Notes: generated by a model from the sequence alone, not told the origin. DNA of 64,000 nt from Sphingosinithalassobacter sp. CS137 (GCF_014334115.1 NZ_CP060494.1:2324501-2388500); one strand, 5' to 3'; positions 27,899-36,798 are shown, counted from the first letter of the stretch. Made by a program: numbers and translations.

Positions 27899-28867
27899 CT
27901 AGCGCGTTTCGACCGTAACATGCGCGAGTTCGTGGACGGGCGCGAGCCGCGAGCGCACGGTTTCGCCGCTGACGCCGCCGGTCACGCTGACGATGGCGGC
28001 GTGCGCGCCGGGTCCGACCCGCCAGACGTGCAGGTCGGTGATCCGGACATCGCCTTGGCCTTCGACATGCTCGCGCACCTCGTTCTCCAGATGCGGATCG
28101 GCGGTGTCGAGCAGAACCGCAGCGGTGTCACGCAACAGGTTCCACGCCCACACCGCGATCACCGCCGCGCCGACGATCCCCATCACCGGATCGAGCCATA
28201 CCCATCCGAGATAGGCGCCCGACAGCAGGGCCGCGATCGCAAGCACGGAGGTCAGCGCATCGGCGAGAACATGGACGAAGGCGGAGCGCAGATTGTTGTC
28301 GTGGTGCCGCGCGGAGTGGTCGTGATGGCGATGCTCGTGCTCATGTCCGTGCGCATGGCCATGCCCGTGCCCATGATCGTGACCGTCGTGATGGCCGCCC
28401 GCCAGCAGCAGCGCGCTGACGATGTTCACGATGAGGCCGATGACGGCGACGACCGTCGCCTCGGTGAATGCGACGGGACGGGGATCGAACAACCGCCCCA
28501 CCGATTCGACGCCGATGCCGATCGCGACGAGCGCCAGCGCCAGCGCGGAGGCGAAGCCGGCGAGATCGCCGACCTTGCCCGTCCCGAAGGTGAAGCGGCG
28601 GGTGCGGGCATGGCGTTTGGCGAATGCGTAAGCGCCCGCCGCGACGGCGAGCGCGCCGGCATGGGTGGCCATGTGGAAGCCGTCGGCGAGCAGCGCCATG
28701 GAGTTGAAGATCGTGCCGGCGATGATCTCGCCGACCATCATCACCGCCGTCAGCGCGACGACCCATAAAGTGCGCCGCGCGTTGTCGTCGTGGCGCTCGC
28801 CGAGAAAGACGTGATCGTGGGTAAGGTCCGCGACCTGTTCGTCGAATTGCATGGAATCCGTCCTCAT
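27899..28867 (-). CDS. dmeF: DmeF-type cation diffusion facilitator
   Basis: The 322-residue protein has six membrane segments, the HxxxD metal site motifs (LLADGFHMATHAGAL and FVHVLADALTS) and a His-rich cytosolic loop with GHDHGHGHGHAHGHEHEH. This matches the DmeF branch of the CDF family, which exports Co(II) and Ni(II). Its ATG overlaps the stop of the RcnR-type repressor gene, so the pair is one operon under nickel/cobalt control. Confidence 0.9.
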   Translation of the reverse strand: MRTDSMQFDEQVADLTHDHVFLGERHDDNARRTLWVVALTAVMMVGEIIAGTIFNSMALLADGFHMATHAGALAVAAGAYAFAKRHARTRRFTFGTGKVGDLAGFASALALALVAIGIGVESVGRLFDPRPVAFTEATVVAVIGLIVNIVSALLLAGGHHDGHDHGHGHGHAHGHEHEHRHHDHSARHHDNNLRSAFVHVLADALTSVLAIAALLSGAYLGWVWLDPVMGIVGAAVIAVWAWNLLRDTAAVLLDTADPHLENEVREHVEGQGDVRITDLHVWRVGPGAHAAIVSVTGGVSGETVRSRLAPVHELAHVTVETR

Positions 28868-29139
28868 TTGGCGTAGCGCCGCACCGCCGCGATCAGCTCC
28901 TCGGCACCCGCCGCGCGCTGGGCGTCGCTGAGATCGGGCCGCGCGACATGCTCGCGGACATGGTCCTCGACGAGCTCGTCCATGAGCCCGTTGATCGCGC
29001 CGCGCGCACCCGCGACCTGATGAAGAACGGACGCGCAGCCCGCCTCCTCTTCGATCGCGCGCTCGATCGCGGCGATCTGCCCGGCGATCCGCCGGACGCG
29101 CGCGATCAGCTGAGTCTGGTTGGAAGAAGTGTGCGCCAT
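28864..29139 (-). CDS. RcnR-type Ni/Co-responsive repressor
   Basis: The 91-residue CsoR/RcnR-family protein has His3, Cys35, His60 and His64, exactly the metal ligands of E. coli RcnR, rather than the Cys-His-Cys of CsoR or the ligands of FrmR. It should release its DNA site upon binding Ni(II) or Co(II). The ATG at 29139 gives the correct numbering; an in-frame extension upstream crosses the operator and is not used. It controls itself and dmeF. Confidence 0.88.
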   Translation of the reverse strand: MAHTSSNQTQLIARVRRIAGQIAAIERAIEEEAGCASVLHQVAGARGAINGLMDELVEDHVREHVARPDLSDAQRAAGAEELIAAVRRYAK

Positions 29140-29140
29140 A

Positions 29141-29158
29141 GGGTAGCCCCCTATACCA
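29141..29158 (-). promoter_or_regulatory. RcnR-like operator
   Basis: On the minus strand TATAGGGGGCTACCC lies directly before the repressor start codon. A run of five Gs flanked by A/T-rich inverted repeats (TATAG...CTA) is the form of RcnR sites. Its position suggests autorepression. Confidence 0.6.
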
Positions 29159-29358
29159 TATGGGCTAGTTGGCAACGGCGAGTTTGGCCAGCAGCGTCAT
29201 CGAAGGAATGCCGTCGACGATGACTTGGATGCGATGATCGGGCAGTCGGCGCTGCTCCGAAGGCGGTATGCCGACCTTCCATCGCGCGGTTCGGCTGGTT
29301 CAGCGAACCGCGATGCCGCGTCCCCCGTCCCTATCGGGACCGGGGCGCGGCCGATTTT

Positions 29359-29802
29359 TCAGGTGCCGATGCGAAGCGGCGGGATCGCAAAATCCGCGGC
29401 ATCGAAATTGGCGATGATCGCTTCGTAGGAACCGAGCGCTTCGGCGGTATGACGGCCGATCATAACGTAATCGTCCTCGCTCGCGCCGAAGGATCGCGGC
29501 TCGCCGTCGCCCGTGAACACGACGCGCTCCGGATCCCACAGGCCGGGATAGCTCCCCGACCAGCGCGCGAACGGCAACTTATGCGCGACGCAGAAGGCCT
29601 CGAGATGATCGACGCGGCCCCAGGCGACCTCGTGCGCATGAAGCGTAAGCGGTGCCGCATCGGGGAACTGGCTCGCGTCGAACGGCGGGCCGTCCCATTC
29701 GAGCGACAGGCCTTCGTCGGCGATCAGATCGGCGAGCGTTTCCCGCCGGCTGGCGGCAAGCGTGCCGCCGATGGCGATGGTGACGGACACACGGTCGGCC
29801 AT
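29359..29802 (-). CDS. Hypothetical protein of the conjugative element
   Basis: The 147-residue acidic protein (MADRVSVTIAIGGTLAASRR...) has no signal peptide, membrane segment or known catalytic motif. The stretch DYVMIGRHTAEALGSYEAII is well ordered and suggests a folded domain. AAGGAG lies 7 bases before the ATG. It lies between the metal cargo and parB. No function is proposed. Confidence 0.7.
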   Translation of the reverse strand: MADRVSVTIAIGGTLAASRRETLADLIADEGLSLEWDGPPFDASQFPDAAPLTLHAHEVAWGRVDHLEAFCVAHKLPFARWSGSYPGLWDPERVVFTGDGEPRSFGASEDDYVMIGRHTAEALGSYEAIIANFDAADFAIPPLRIGT

Positions 29803-29909
29803 GATAGTTCTCCTTTTTCCCGCGCCCCGAGGCCGAACGGCCGAGGCGCGCGGCCGGATTTTGAGGGTCGAGAAAGCGGGGAGCGGCGACTAACCGCTCC
29901 CCGACAGGC

Positions 29910-31745
29910 TCACGCCGCGAGCGGCACGGTGTCGGCCCCGTCGTCAGAGTCCGGCGGCGCGACCGCCGCGCCCGGCGCGGTCGGGTCGGGCTCGTCGTCG
30001 CCGCCCGATTGCGCTTCGATCTCGCGCGCGGCCTCGGCCTTGGCGTGGGCCGCGACCGTGCCGACGCCGCCGCGCGCGGTGTAGGCGGCGGGCGGGAACG
30101 CCATCCAGCGCGGCACCCACCCCTCGACCTTGGCGCGGCCATTCTCGCCCGCCAGATGATCGCGGATGATGCGCTTCATGGTCTTGGTCTTCTCCTGGGC
30201 GTTGGCGGCGGCGACATTTTCGCCCGCGACCTCGGCGACGATCCGGGTCAGCACCTCCTTGTCGCGGAGAAGCGCGAAGAAGGCGTCGTCCGCCTGCCAG
30301 TATCGGGTCATATCGACCCCGATCTCGACGCCGACCGCCTCGACGGCGGCGCTTCCCGCCGCCAGCGTCTCGCCGATAAGACAGGCGATCACCTCCAGAA
30401 CGACGTTGTCGGGCAGGTCGAGCAGCCGCTGGAACACGCCGACCAGACCGTAATCGTCGCCGTTGCCGCCGGTGACGGTGGGTTCCTCGGGCGAGAAGCC
30501 GAGCACCAACAGCACCGCGCGGCGGCGCTCGTCGAACGCGGTTTCGGCGACGCAGGTCTCGACGCTCTCGCGCACATCGTCGTTGCGCGTCGATTGCGGC
30601 TCGGGGGCGACGCGCCACAGGTGCGAGCCGACGATCGCATGGGCGACCATCAAGCGCAGCGCGACGCCGCTGTGCGTCGTGAGCGCGGCGCGCACGGCGG
30701 CGTGACGATGCAGGTCGATATAGGTCTGCATCGTGCTGGTCAGCTCGGGGCGAGCGGGCTTGTGGCCGGTGCCGGTAGCCTCGGCCTTGGCGAGCCGGGC
30801 GGCTTCGCGGCGGCTGACATAGCCTTCGTGGACGATCACCTCGCCGCTCGACCGCACGTCGAGATAGACGCGCCCGCCCTTCCTTTTGCCCGCCTTCTCA
30901 TACTCCCACGTCGCGAAATGCTCGTCGGGCGGGACCACCACCGCATCGGCCCAGCCCGCCTCGATCGCGGCGGCGCGGCGCGCCTCGACGGCTTCGTTCT
31001 GCGCGGCCCAGAAGGCATCGGCGTCGGCGAAATAGCGGTCCTCGCCGAACAGGTCGGCGATGGTGGCAAGGCCACTCGCCTCGACGTCGAACAGGGCGTG
31101 GGCCGCGCAGACCGACGCGCCGCCGAACAGCCAGCCCTTCAATTGATGGCCGGTCGGCAGATAGGCTTCCGGGTCGTCGGCGAGCGCCAGCCACGCCTTT
31201 TGCTGGCTCTTGCTGGCGAGCGTCAGATGGCGGACGGTCGCGGCGTCGATCTCCTCGCGCCGGTAGAGGTCGCGGATGCGCGGCAGCAGATTGCCGAGCG
31301 CGAGCACACGGCGGACGGTCAGGTCGGGCAATCCGAAGGTGGCGGCGATCTCGTCCACCTTGCGGCCTTCCTTGACCAGCCGGGTGAAGCTCTCCCACTG
31401 GCTTACCTCGTCGGCGTCGAGCCGCGCCATATTCTCGATCATCGAGGCTTCGATCGCGGCGGCGTCGTCGCCGTCGTCGAGGATGGCGCAGGGCATCGGC
31501 TCGGCGTCGGGGTCGCCCCCCGAACGGCGCTCGTCGGCGACGATCTTGGCGGCGTGGAAGCGGCGGCTCCCGGCAACGATCTCGAACTGGCCGGGTCCGC
31601 AATTGGGGCGGACGATGACCGGCTGGATGACGCCCCGCGCGCGGATGGTCGGCAATATGTCCGACACGTCGGGGGCCTTTTTGCCGTAGCGCATATTGGC
31701 CTTGCTGATCGACAGCTTGTCCAAGGGGATAAAATCGAGTTTCAT
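29910..31745 (-). CDS. ParB/RepB-like partition protein
   Basis: The 611-residue protein starts with a ParB nuclease-like domain (FIPLDKLSISKANMRYGKKA, then IRARGVIQPVIVRP and IVAGSRRFHAAKIV), a helix-turn-helix (FGLPDLTVRRVLALGNLLPR) and a long C-terminal region particular to mobile elements. Proteins of this size are common on ICEs and plasmids of sphingomonads and rhizobia, where they may act in maintenance or as regulators. AAGGAG lies before the ATG at 31745. No adjacent ParA is present. Confidence 0.85.
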   Translation of the reverse strand: MKLDFIPLDKLSISKANMRYGKKAPDVSDILPTIRARGVIQPVIVRPNCGPGQFEIVAGSRRFHAAKIVADERRSGGDPDAEPMPCAILDDGDDAAAIEASMIENMARLDADEVSQWESFTRLVKEGRKVDEIAATFGLPDLTVRRVLALGNLLPRIRDLYRREEIDAATVRHLTLASKSQQKAWLALADDPEAYLPTGHQLKGWLFGGASVCAAHALFDVEASGLATIADLFGEDRYFADADAFWAAQNEAVEARRAAAIEAGWADAVVVPPDEHFATWEYEKAGKRKGGRVYLDVRSSGEVIVHEGYVSRREAARLAKAEATGTGHKPARPELTSTMQTYIDLHRHAAVRAALTTHSGVALRLMVAHAIVGSHLWRVAPEPQSTRNDDVRESVETCVAETAFDERRRAVLLVLGFSPEEPTVTGGNGDDYGLVGVFQRLLDLPDNVVLEVIACLIGETLAAGSAAVEAVGVEIGVDMTRYWQADDAFFALLRDKEVLTRIVAEVAGENVAAANAQEKTKTMKRIIRDHLAGENGRAKVEGWVPRWMAFPPAAYTARGGVGTVAAHAKAEAAREIEAQSGGDDEPDPTAPGAAVAPPDSDDGADTVPLAA

Positions 31746-31833
31746 GGGTCTGCTCCTTCGTGAGCGCCGGTCCCGTGACTGATGAAGCGGACGCGGGACC
31801 GGCTTTCGGGTGAGCGGCGGACGGCCGCCCGCG

Positions 31834-32265
31834 TCAGCCGCCGCCTTCCTCGGGCGGCGGAAGCTCGGTGGATGGGCGGGCGCGCTCGGCGGCGCGCAGC
31901 GTGGGTTCGGCGGCGCTGATCGACCCGGCCCGGCGCGCGGCGTCGGCCCAGACCGACAGCGGCAGGGCCGTCTCGAAACACAGGTCACGCTCGACCGCGA
32001 GGCCGAAGGGTAGCCGCAGCGCCTCGATCTCCGTAAGGCTGAAACCGCCAAGCTCGGGACAGCCGAAGCCGAGGTCGGCCAACCCGAACAAGGTGTCGCC
32101 GTCGGCGTCGAGTTCGGTCGCGAGCCATGTCGCCGCGCCTACCGGGTTGAACAGCTTGACCACCGGGGCGGGGTCGGGTTCGCTCCCGCCGTGCTGCATG
32201 GCGTCGCGATGCGCGATGGCGTTGGCGCGGAGCGCCGCGCGTTGGTCGGGGGTCAACAGCATCAT
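31834..32265 (-). CDS. DUF2958 protein
   Basis: The 143-residue protein carries the DUF2958 pattern: KLFNPVGAATWLATELDADG, then DTLFGLADLGFGCPELGGF. The family is restricted to plasmids and conjugative elements and is functionally uncharacterised. The ATG at 32265 overlaps the stop of the upstream small gene (ATGA). Confidence 0.85.
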   Translation of the reverse strand: MMLLTPDQRAALRANAIAHRDAMQHGGSEPDPAPVVKLFNPVGAATWLATELDADGDTLFGLADLGFGCPELGGFSLTEIEALRLPFGLAVERDLCFETALPLSVWADAARRAGSISAAEPTLRAAERARPSTELPPPEEGGG

Positions 32266-32501
32266 GGGGCATCCTTTCGGGCGGCGAACAGATCGAGCTG
32301 GTTGCGGGCGTTCGTGTCGAACAGCCCAAGGTCGCAGGGGCGCTGCGGCTTTTTCGGCTCAAGCGGAGCGGCGGCGCGCCATTCGAGCCGGTCGCGCGGG
32401 GTGATCGGCTGGACGCCGGGAACGAGGGTCTGCGCGCCGATTGGCGTCGCCTCGACCGCGAAACCCGCTTGGGGTGGGGTCGTGCGGGTCACGCCGCGCA
32501 C
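32262..32501 (-). CDS. Small hypothetical protein
   Basis: This 79-residue, proline-rich protein lies between the ArdC-like and DUF2958 genes with overlaps of 13 and 4 bases. It ends DLGLFDTNARNQLDLFAARK, which resembles a short linear binding motif (QLDLF, close to the beta-clamp motif QxxLF). The start is a GTG. The overlaps suggest a real translated gene; no function is known. Confidence 0.55.
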   Translation of the reverse strand: MRGVTRTTPPQAGFAVEATPIGAQTLVPGVQPITPRDRLEWRAAAPLEPKKPQRPCDLGLFDTNARNQLDLFAARKDAP

Positions 32502-33547
32502 CGTTCGGATGCGGCAACCGCCATCGCGCCGTCCTCGTCCTGTGCGCCGCTCGCCCCGCGACTCTGCTCGGGACAGGCATGGCGCGCGAGCAACCAGTCG
32601 GCGGCTTTTGAGGCGGCGCTGGCGGCGCGGAAGATCGCGCGATTGTCCTCGCGCAGCACCTCAAGCCAAGCGCCGAGATAGTCGGCGTGGCGGACGGTGG
32701 GCGTGATGCCGAGCGCGGCGCAGAGGAACGCCGATCCCATTTCGGCGATCAGCTCCTCGCGGGCGTAATCCTTGCTGCCGAAGCTGGTCGCAAGCTTGCG
32801 CGCGAGCCGCGACGGGTGGCCGGTGGCATGGGTAAGTTCGTGAAGGCAGGTCCGGTAGTAGTTCACCTGCTCGAAGAAAGCGGGCTGCGGCGGCACTTGG
32901 ACGAAGTCTTGGGCGGGAACATAGAACGCGCGGTTGCCGCCGATGCGAAAATCGACGCCCGAGGCGGCGATCACGCTTTCCGCGACCGGCACGATTTCGC
33001 GCTCGGGCAAGGGGACGGGGTCGGGCGCGAGGCCGGGGCGCAGCCCTTCGCATTGCGCGACGTTGAACACGGTGAAGCGTTTGAGGAAGGGAATGGCCTT
33101 GGCGTCGCCGCCCTCGCGCTCGGCGCGGCGTTTCTCGGTCGCGGGGGTGAAGCGGTCGGCATAAACGACGGTGGTGCCGCGCTCGCCCTTGCGGACGCTG
33201 CCGCCCGCCTCCAACGCCTGCTTGAAGGTCAGCCAGCTTTGCGACGGATAGCCGTGCTCGATCACCGCGCCCCACAGGATGAGGATATTGACCCCCGAAT
33301 AGGTCCGCGCGGTGAGCGCATTGCGCGGGAGGCCCGCCGCGACGCCGCCCGCGTCGGGCGATGCCGCCCAGGGCTGGACCCACGGGAAGCGCCCGGCCTC
33401 AAGCTCGGCAAGGATGCGGGCGGTTACTTCGTCATAGAGGCTGGCGCGCGCCGGTTCGGCATTGGTCGCGGTGTCGCGCTTCGCGCCGCCTTGGGCGGCG
33501 CGGGTCCGGCGCTGGCCGCGCGCGCTTGGGGTTGAGGTCTGGCGCAT
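32489..33547 (-). CDS. ArdC-like antirestriction protein with zincin domain
   Basis: The 352-residue protein has an N-terminal ArdC ssDNA-binding domain (SLYDEVTARILAELEAGRFP) and a C-terminal zincin-like metallopeptidase domain with HELTHATGH. ArdC proteins protect incoming conjugative DNA from restriction. Near the C terminus the peptide ACPEQSRGASG looks like the translation of a short dispersed repeat inserted in frame at about 32560-32582. It heads an operon of three overlapping genes. Confidence 0.88.
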   Translation of the reverse strand: MRQTSTPSARGQRRTRAAQGGAKRDTATNAEPARASLYDEVTARILAELEAGRFPWVQPWAASPDAGGVAAGLPRNALTARTYSGVNILILWGAVIEHGYPSQSWLTFKQALEAGGSVRKGERGTTVVYADRFTPATEKRRAEREGGDAKAIPFLKRFTVFNVAQCEGLRPGLAPDPVPLPEREIVPVAESVIAASGVDFRIGGNRAFYVPAQDFVQVPPQPAFFEQVNYYRTCLHELTHATGHPSRLARKLATSFGSKDYAREELIAEMGSAFLCAALGITPTVRHADYLGAWLEVLREDNRAIFRAASAASKAADWLLARHACPEQSRGASGAQDEDGAMAVAASERCAA

Positions 33548-34229
33548 CGCTCGTCTCCCGCCCCGCCCAAAATCCGCATGGCCGCCCCGGAAAAGCGGGG
33601 GTGGGCGGCACCCAGGCGACCGGAGAGGCCCGCCGCGAGCGGCGGCGGCACCCGCAGGGCCGCAGCGAAGCGAAGGAGCCGGTCCGGAGCGAAGTCGAAG
33701 GGCCGGCTTGCCGCCGACGCGGGCGGGCCTAACCGGGAGCGCCGCCCACGCCCGCTTGACGGGAAGGCCTCAAACAGCGCCGCCGCGCGTGCGCGGCGTC
33801 GACTGGCAAGCGGCCGCACGCGGCCGCCCGAACAAGGAGGGGCGCCCCGGCGGCGCGGCCGGATCGGCCGAAGTCGACCGGGCTTCGAGGACGGAGGGGA
33901 CCTGTCGTCCGTCCCGAAACCGGGCGCGAGGCCCGGACGCAAAGCCGGAGCGCCCGCGGGGCCGCGATCAAGCGCCGCGCCCCGGCAAGCTTCGCGCCGC
34001 CGGAGCGCGTCCATAGCCCCGCGCCGCTAGGGGCCAGCTCCGCTGGCCGCGCCAGCGATCGTCACCGTCAGGCCGAGAGCCGCGAAGCGGGGCTCGGGGG
34101 CGACGGGCGAAGCCCGAGCCATAGAGCGCGGTCGCGCCGACCTCAGGCGCGAGGCGCCGGAAGAACGGGGAACAGTGTGGCGAGCTGGATTTTGAAGAAG
34201 CGCAAGCCGACAAGTGGCCGAGCTATCGA
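33548..34229. other. 682-bp gap without a supported gene
   Basis: The stretch is very GC- and purine-rich and gives only arginine/alanine-rich shadow frames on both strands. Around 33661-33706 there is a repetitive segment with AGCGAAGCGAAGGAG and GAGCGAAGTCGAAGG, resembling the short palindromic elements scattered in sphingomonad genomes. The ardC promoter should lie near 33548-33600. No RNA gene was recognised. Confidence 0.4.
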
Positions 34230-34457
34230 TCAGGGCGCGCAGCAGCCCGGCCGTTCGCCGCTGTCGCCGGCCTCCTGGATCGGCGGGCACGGCACGTCGC
34301 CATAGGAGCAGAAGACGCAGCAATCGCCTTTGTTCGGGCGCAACAGTGTTTCGCAGTGTGGACAGTCGTAGAAGAACTGGCACGCGTTGGTGGGCATCGT
34401 CTCTGTCGAGGACTGGCCGCAGCTCGGACAGGTGAGCGTCGAGACAAGCTGCATCAT
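34230..34457 (-). CDS. Small Cys-rich mercury-locus protein (GDCC motif)
   Basis: The 75-residue protein has two zinc-ribbon-like CPxC pairs (TCPSCGQ and DCPHCETLL) and the conserved stretch GDCCVFCSYGDVPCPPIQ. Small proteins with this GDCC motif commonly follow merT in proteobacterial mer operons; their function is not established. The ATG at 34457 overlaps the merT stop (ATGA). Eleven cysteines suggest thiol-based metal handling. Confidence 0.75.
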   Translation of the reverse strand: MMQLVSTLTCPSCGQSSTETMPTNACQFFYDCPHCETLLRPNKGDCCVFCSYGDVPCPPIQEAGDSGERPGCCAP

Positions 34458-34843
34458 GCGCCTCCAAGCATCCGCATCAAAGGCTGCTCGATGAAGCCCC
34501 AGATCGACGAGATGCCTACAATGACCGTGGCCACACAGAGCATGGCGAACGTAGCTCGGGCGGGTGGAGAGACCGTACATGCAGCAGCGGCACATGCGCG
34601 TCGCTTGCGCGCGTAAAGAAACCAGCCCGCTGCTACCGCGACCATGGCCGCTACGGTCAGCGGCCAGTGGAACGGAACCACTGCGGCGAGACCGCCAACG
34701 CCGACGGCTCCGAGCGCGAGCGGCAAAATGCAGCAAGCGGTCGCGGAGAAGAGCGCCCCGATGCTGGCCAGGGCGCCAAGGCTCGCCACGCCCCGATCAG
34801 CATCGCTCAGGCGCCGCGCGGGCGTCGAAATTCCGTCAATCAA
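34454..34843 (-). CDS. merT: MerT-like mercuric ion transporter
   Basis: The 129-residue protein has three membrane segments, a vicinal cysteine pair in the first (SATACCILPLALGAVG) and a second pair on the cytosolic loop (RACAAAACTV), as in MerT. It carries Hg(II) across the inner membrane to the reductase. The frame extends to a GTG at 34879, but that codon lies in the MerR promoter. The TTG at 34843 with GGAG 8 bases upstream is preferred. No merP gene is present. Confidence 0.85.
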   Translation of the reverse strand: MIDGISTPARRLSDADRGVASLGALASIGALFSATACCILPLALGAVGVGGLAAVVPFHWPLTVAAMVAVAAGWFLYARKRRACAAAACTVSPPARATFAMLCVATVIVGISSIWGFIEQPLMRMLGGA

Positions 34844-34869
34844 CCGTCGTCTCCATCTAGATTCGCTGT

Positions 34870-34900
34870 TATGTGCCACCTGTAGTCACTACAGGTTCAA
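34870..34900 (-). promoter_or_regulatory. MerR operator and merT promoter
   Basis: A perfect 8-bp dyad, ACCTGTAG and CTACAGGT around TCA (34878-34896), lies between the divergent merT and merR genes. On the minus strand TTGAAC, a 19-base spacer and CACATA form the promoter, the long spacing typical of MerR control. Confidence 0.75.
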
Positions 34901-34911
34901 GCAGTTTCTTC

Positions 34912-35349
34912 ATGGCGCGGATCACCATCGGCGAGCTTTCACGGCGAACGGGCGTCAACATCGAGACGATCCGCTACTTCGAGAAGGTCGGCATTGTCGC
35001 CGCTCCGCCGCGCACGGACGGTGGGCACCGAATCTACGAGGACCATCATGTTCGGGCGCTCGGCTTCATCAAGCGCGCACGCGAACTCGGTTTCACGCCC
35101 AACGAGGTCCGGGCATTCCTCAACCTCGGTGGACCCGGTACTGCGTGCTGCGGCGAGGTGCGTGAGATCGCCACGCGCCACCTCGAACAAGTTCGCGCAA
35201 AGATAGGCGATCTCGCGAAGCTCGAAAGGCTGCTCTCACAGACGATCGACCATTGCTCGGGTGAGGCAGTCCCCGAATGCGCGGTAATCGACCTCCTCGA
35301 CGTGGCCCCGCCGGCGGACAACAACGCGTGTCGCAAAAGGCGAAACTAG
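34912..35349 (+). CDS. merR: Mercury-responsive regulator MerR
   Basis: The 145-residue protein has the MerR winged helix (ITIGELSRRTGVNIETIRYF), the dimerisation helix and the three mercury cysteines: one in ACCGEVREIA and the pair in CSGEAVPEC. It is divergent from merT across the shared operator. Its last bases overlap the stop of the convergent flavoprotein gene. The ATG at 34912 begins MARITIGE, the normal N terminus. Confidence 0.9.
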   Translation: MARITIGELSRRTGVNIETIRYFEKVGIVAAPPRTDGGHRIYEDHHVRALGFIKRARELGFTPNEVRAFLNLGGPGTACCGEVREIATRHLEQVRAKIGDLAKLERLLSQTIDHCSGEAVPECAVIDLLDVAPPADNNACRKRRN

Positions 35350-36686
35350 AGCATGGATCCGATGTCCGATGCGCCCGTCGGATAAGCGAACATGGTGCTC
35401 TTGAGGTCATCCGCCGTTAGTCCGTGCCGGATCGCCAGGCCGAAGAGGTTGATTACCTCGTCGGCATGCGGTCCAACGATATGCGCGCCGACGATCCGAC
35501 CGGTTCCTTCCTCGACGAGCGTCTTGTAGCCATAAACCGGTTCGGCCACTCGGCGGGCAGTATACCAGTCTGAGGCTCGCTCTGACTTCGCCTGGAAGCG
35601 CAATCCGGCATTTGTTGCTTCGTCCTCTCCCATGCCGACGGCTGCGATCGGCGGCAGCGTGAAAGCCACGCTCGGCACCCCGCGATAGTCCGGCTTCCGA
35701 TGATTGCCATCGATCAGGTTCGCCGCGACCACTTTGGCGTCATGACTGGAAACCGGAGTCAAGGGAGGCCCCATCTGTGCCGCGTCGCCGGCGGCATAAA
35801 CGGCAGGGTTCGATACGCTTTGAAGAAAGTCGTTCAGTCGCAGGCGGCCTCGCTCGACCGCGACATTTGCCGCCGCGAGGTTGAGCCGGTCCAACGCGGG
35901 AGCGCGGCCAGCCGCGTGGACGACCAGATCGGCGTGAACGGTGACCGTCTCGCCGTTCGTTTCTGCGCATATCGCGAAGGCATCGCCGCTCTTCTCAATC
36001 GCCGTGACGGCGGTTTTGGTGAGCACCCGGACGCCGATCGTGTTGAAGGCGTCCATGAGCCAGCCGACCAGCTCCGGTTCAAACTGAGGCAGCATGCGCG
36101 GGCCACGCTGGAGGACAGTCACCTGGGCTCCCGCGCGAGCCGCGATGTGCGAAAACTCCGCTGCTATATAGCCACCGCCGACCAGCGCGATCCGGCGCGG
36201 CAGGCTCTCCATGGCGAGGAACGCCTCGTTGTCCACGAGATGCTCCGCGCCAGGAATGTCGAGTCGTATCGGTTCTGCGCCAGACGCTATCAGGATGTGG
36301 CGGCCTCGCAATTCCGTGCCGGCTACCGAGAGGCTGTTTACCCCGGTAAACCGGGCATGGCCGCGAAAGGTCGCGATGCCTTTCTCGTGGTAGCGGCGCC
36401 CATGCTTTTCCGGCACGGGATCGGTGAACCCACGCTTGAACGCAATCAGGTCGGCCCAATCGACGTGCACATCGCCGGCAATGCCCTTGCCCTGCATTCG
36501 CCGCTCTGCGTCGATGACCTCGGCTCCGGCGACGAGCATCTTCTTGGGATCACAGCCACGAAGAGCGCATGTTCCGCCGAACGGCTTCTCGTCTATGACT
36601 GCCACACTCCAGCCCGCGCCGCGAACGCGCATCGCCGCAACCATCGCTGCCGTGCCGGTGCCGATTACAACAAGATCGAAGTCCAT
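35346..36686 (-). CDS. MerA-like FAD-dependent oxidoreductase, atypical
   Basis: The 446-residue flavoprotein has an FAD-binding start (VVIGTGTAAMVAAMRV), the redox motif GGTCALRGCDPKKML, an NAD(P)-binding GGGYIAAEFSHIAA and a dimerisation domain. In MerA the redox motif is GTCVNVGCVPSK and the chain ends in a CC pair; here the C terminus is FAYPTGASDIGSML, without the cysteine pair and without the active-site HPT histidine. No N-terminal HMA domain is present. It lies under a second mer-type operator, so it is part of the mer response, but classic Hg(II) reduction is uncertain. Confidence 0.75.
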   Translation of the reverse strand: MDFDLVVIGTGTAAMVAAMRVRGAGWSVAVIDEKPFGGTCALRGCDPKKMLVAGAEVIDAERRMQGKGIAGDVHVDWADLIAFKRGFTDPVPEKHGRRYHEKGIATFRGHARFTGVNSLSVAGTELRGRHILIASGAEPIRLDIPGAEHLVDNEAFLAMESLPRRIALVGGGYIAAEFSHIAARAGAQVTVLQRGPRMLPQFEPELVGWLMDAFNTIGVRVLTKTAVTAIEKSGDAFAICAETNGETVTVHADLVVHAAGRAPALDRLNLAAANVAVERGRLRLNDFLQSVSNPAVYAAGDAAQMGPPLTPVSSHDAKVVAANLIDGNHRKPDYRGVPSVAFTLPPIAAVGMGEDEATNAGLRFQAKSERASDWYTARRVAEPVYGYKTLVEEGTGRIVGAHIVGPHADEVINLFGLAIRHGLTADDLKSTMFAYPTGASDIGSML

Positions 36687-36707
36687 GGCGGATACCTCCA
36701 GCTCAGT

Positions 36708-36738
36708 CCAATGTAGCTGGAGCAACTACAGGTTTCAT
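36708..36738 (-). promoter_or_regulatory. Second mer-type operator, upstream of the flavoprotein
   Basis: On the minus strand ACCTGTAG is followed by GCTAC at the position of the dyad in the merT operator, with ATGAAA as a possible -35 and CATTGG as a weak -10. The half-site is identical to that at 34878-34896, so MerR probably also controls this gene. Confidence 0.5.
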
Positions 36739-36798
36739 GTAATTGGGTGGGATACGCCCGACCGTGGCGCGACACCCTATCATGACGGAAACTCCAAC

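Noticed and set aside
30009..31763. 584-residue plus-strand open frame over parB
   Set aside because: It mirrors the ParB gene and shows no domain; the long length reflects codon bias.
33361..34030. Several overlapping open frames in the gap after ardC
   Set aside because: All are Arg/Ala/Gly-rich, overlap on both strands and lack ribosome sites, so none is supported as a gene.
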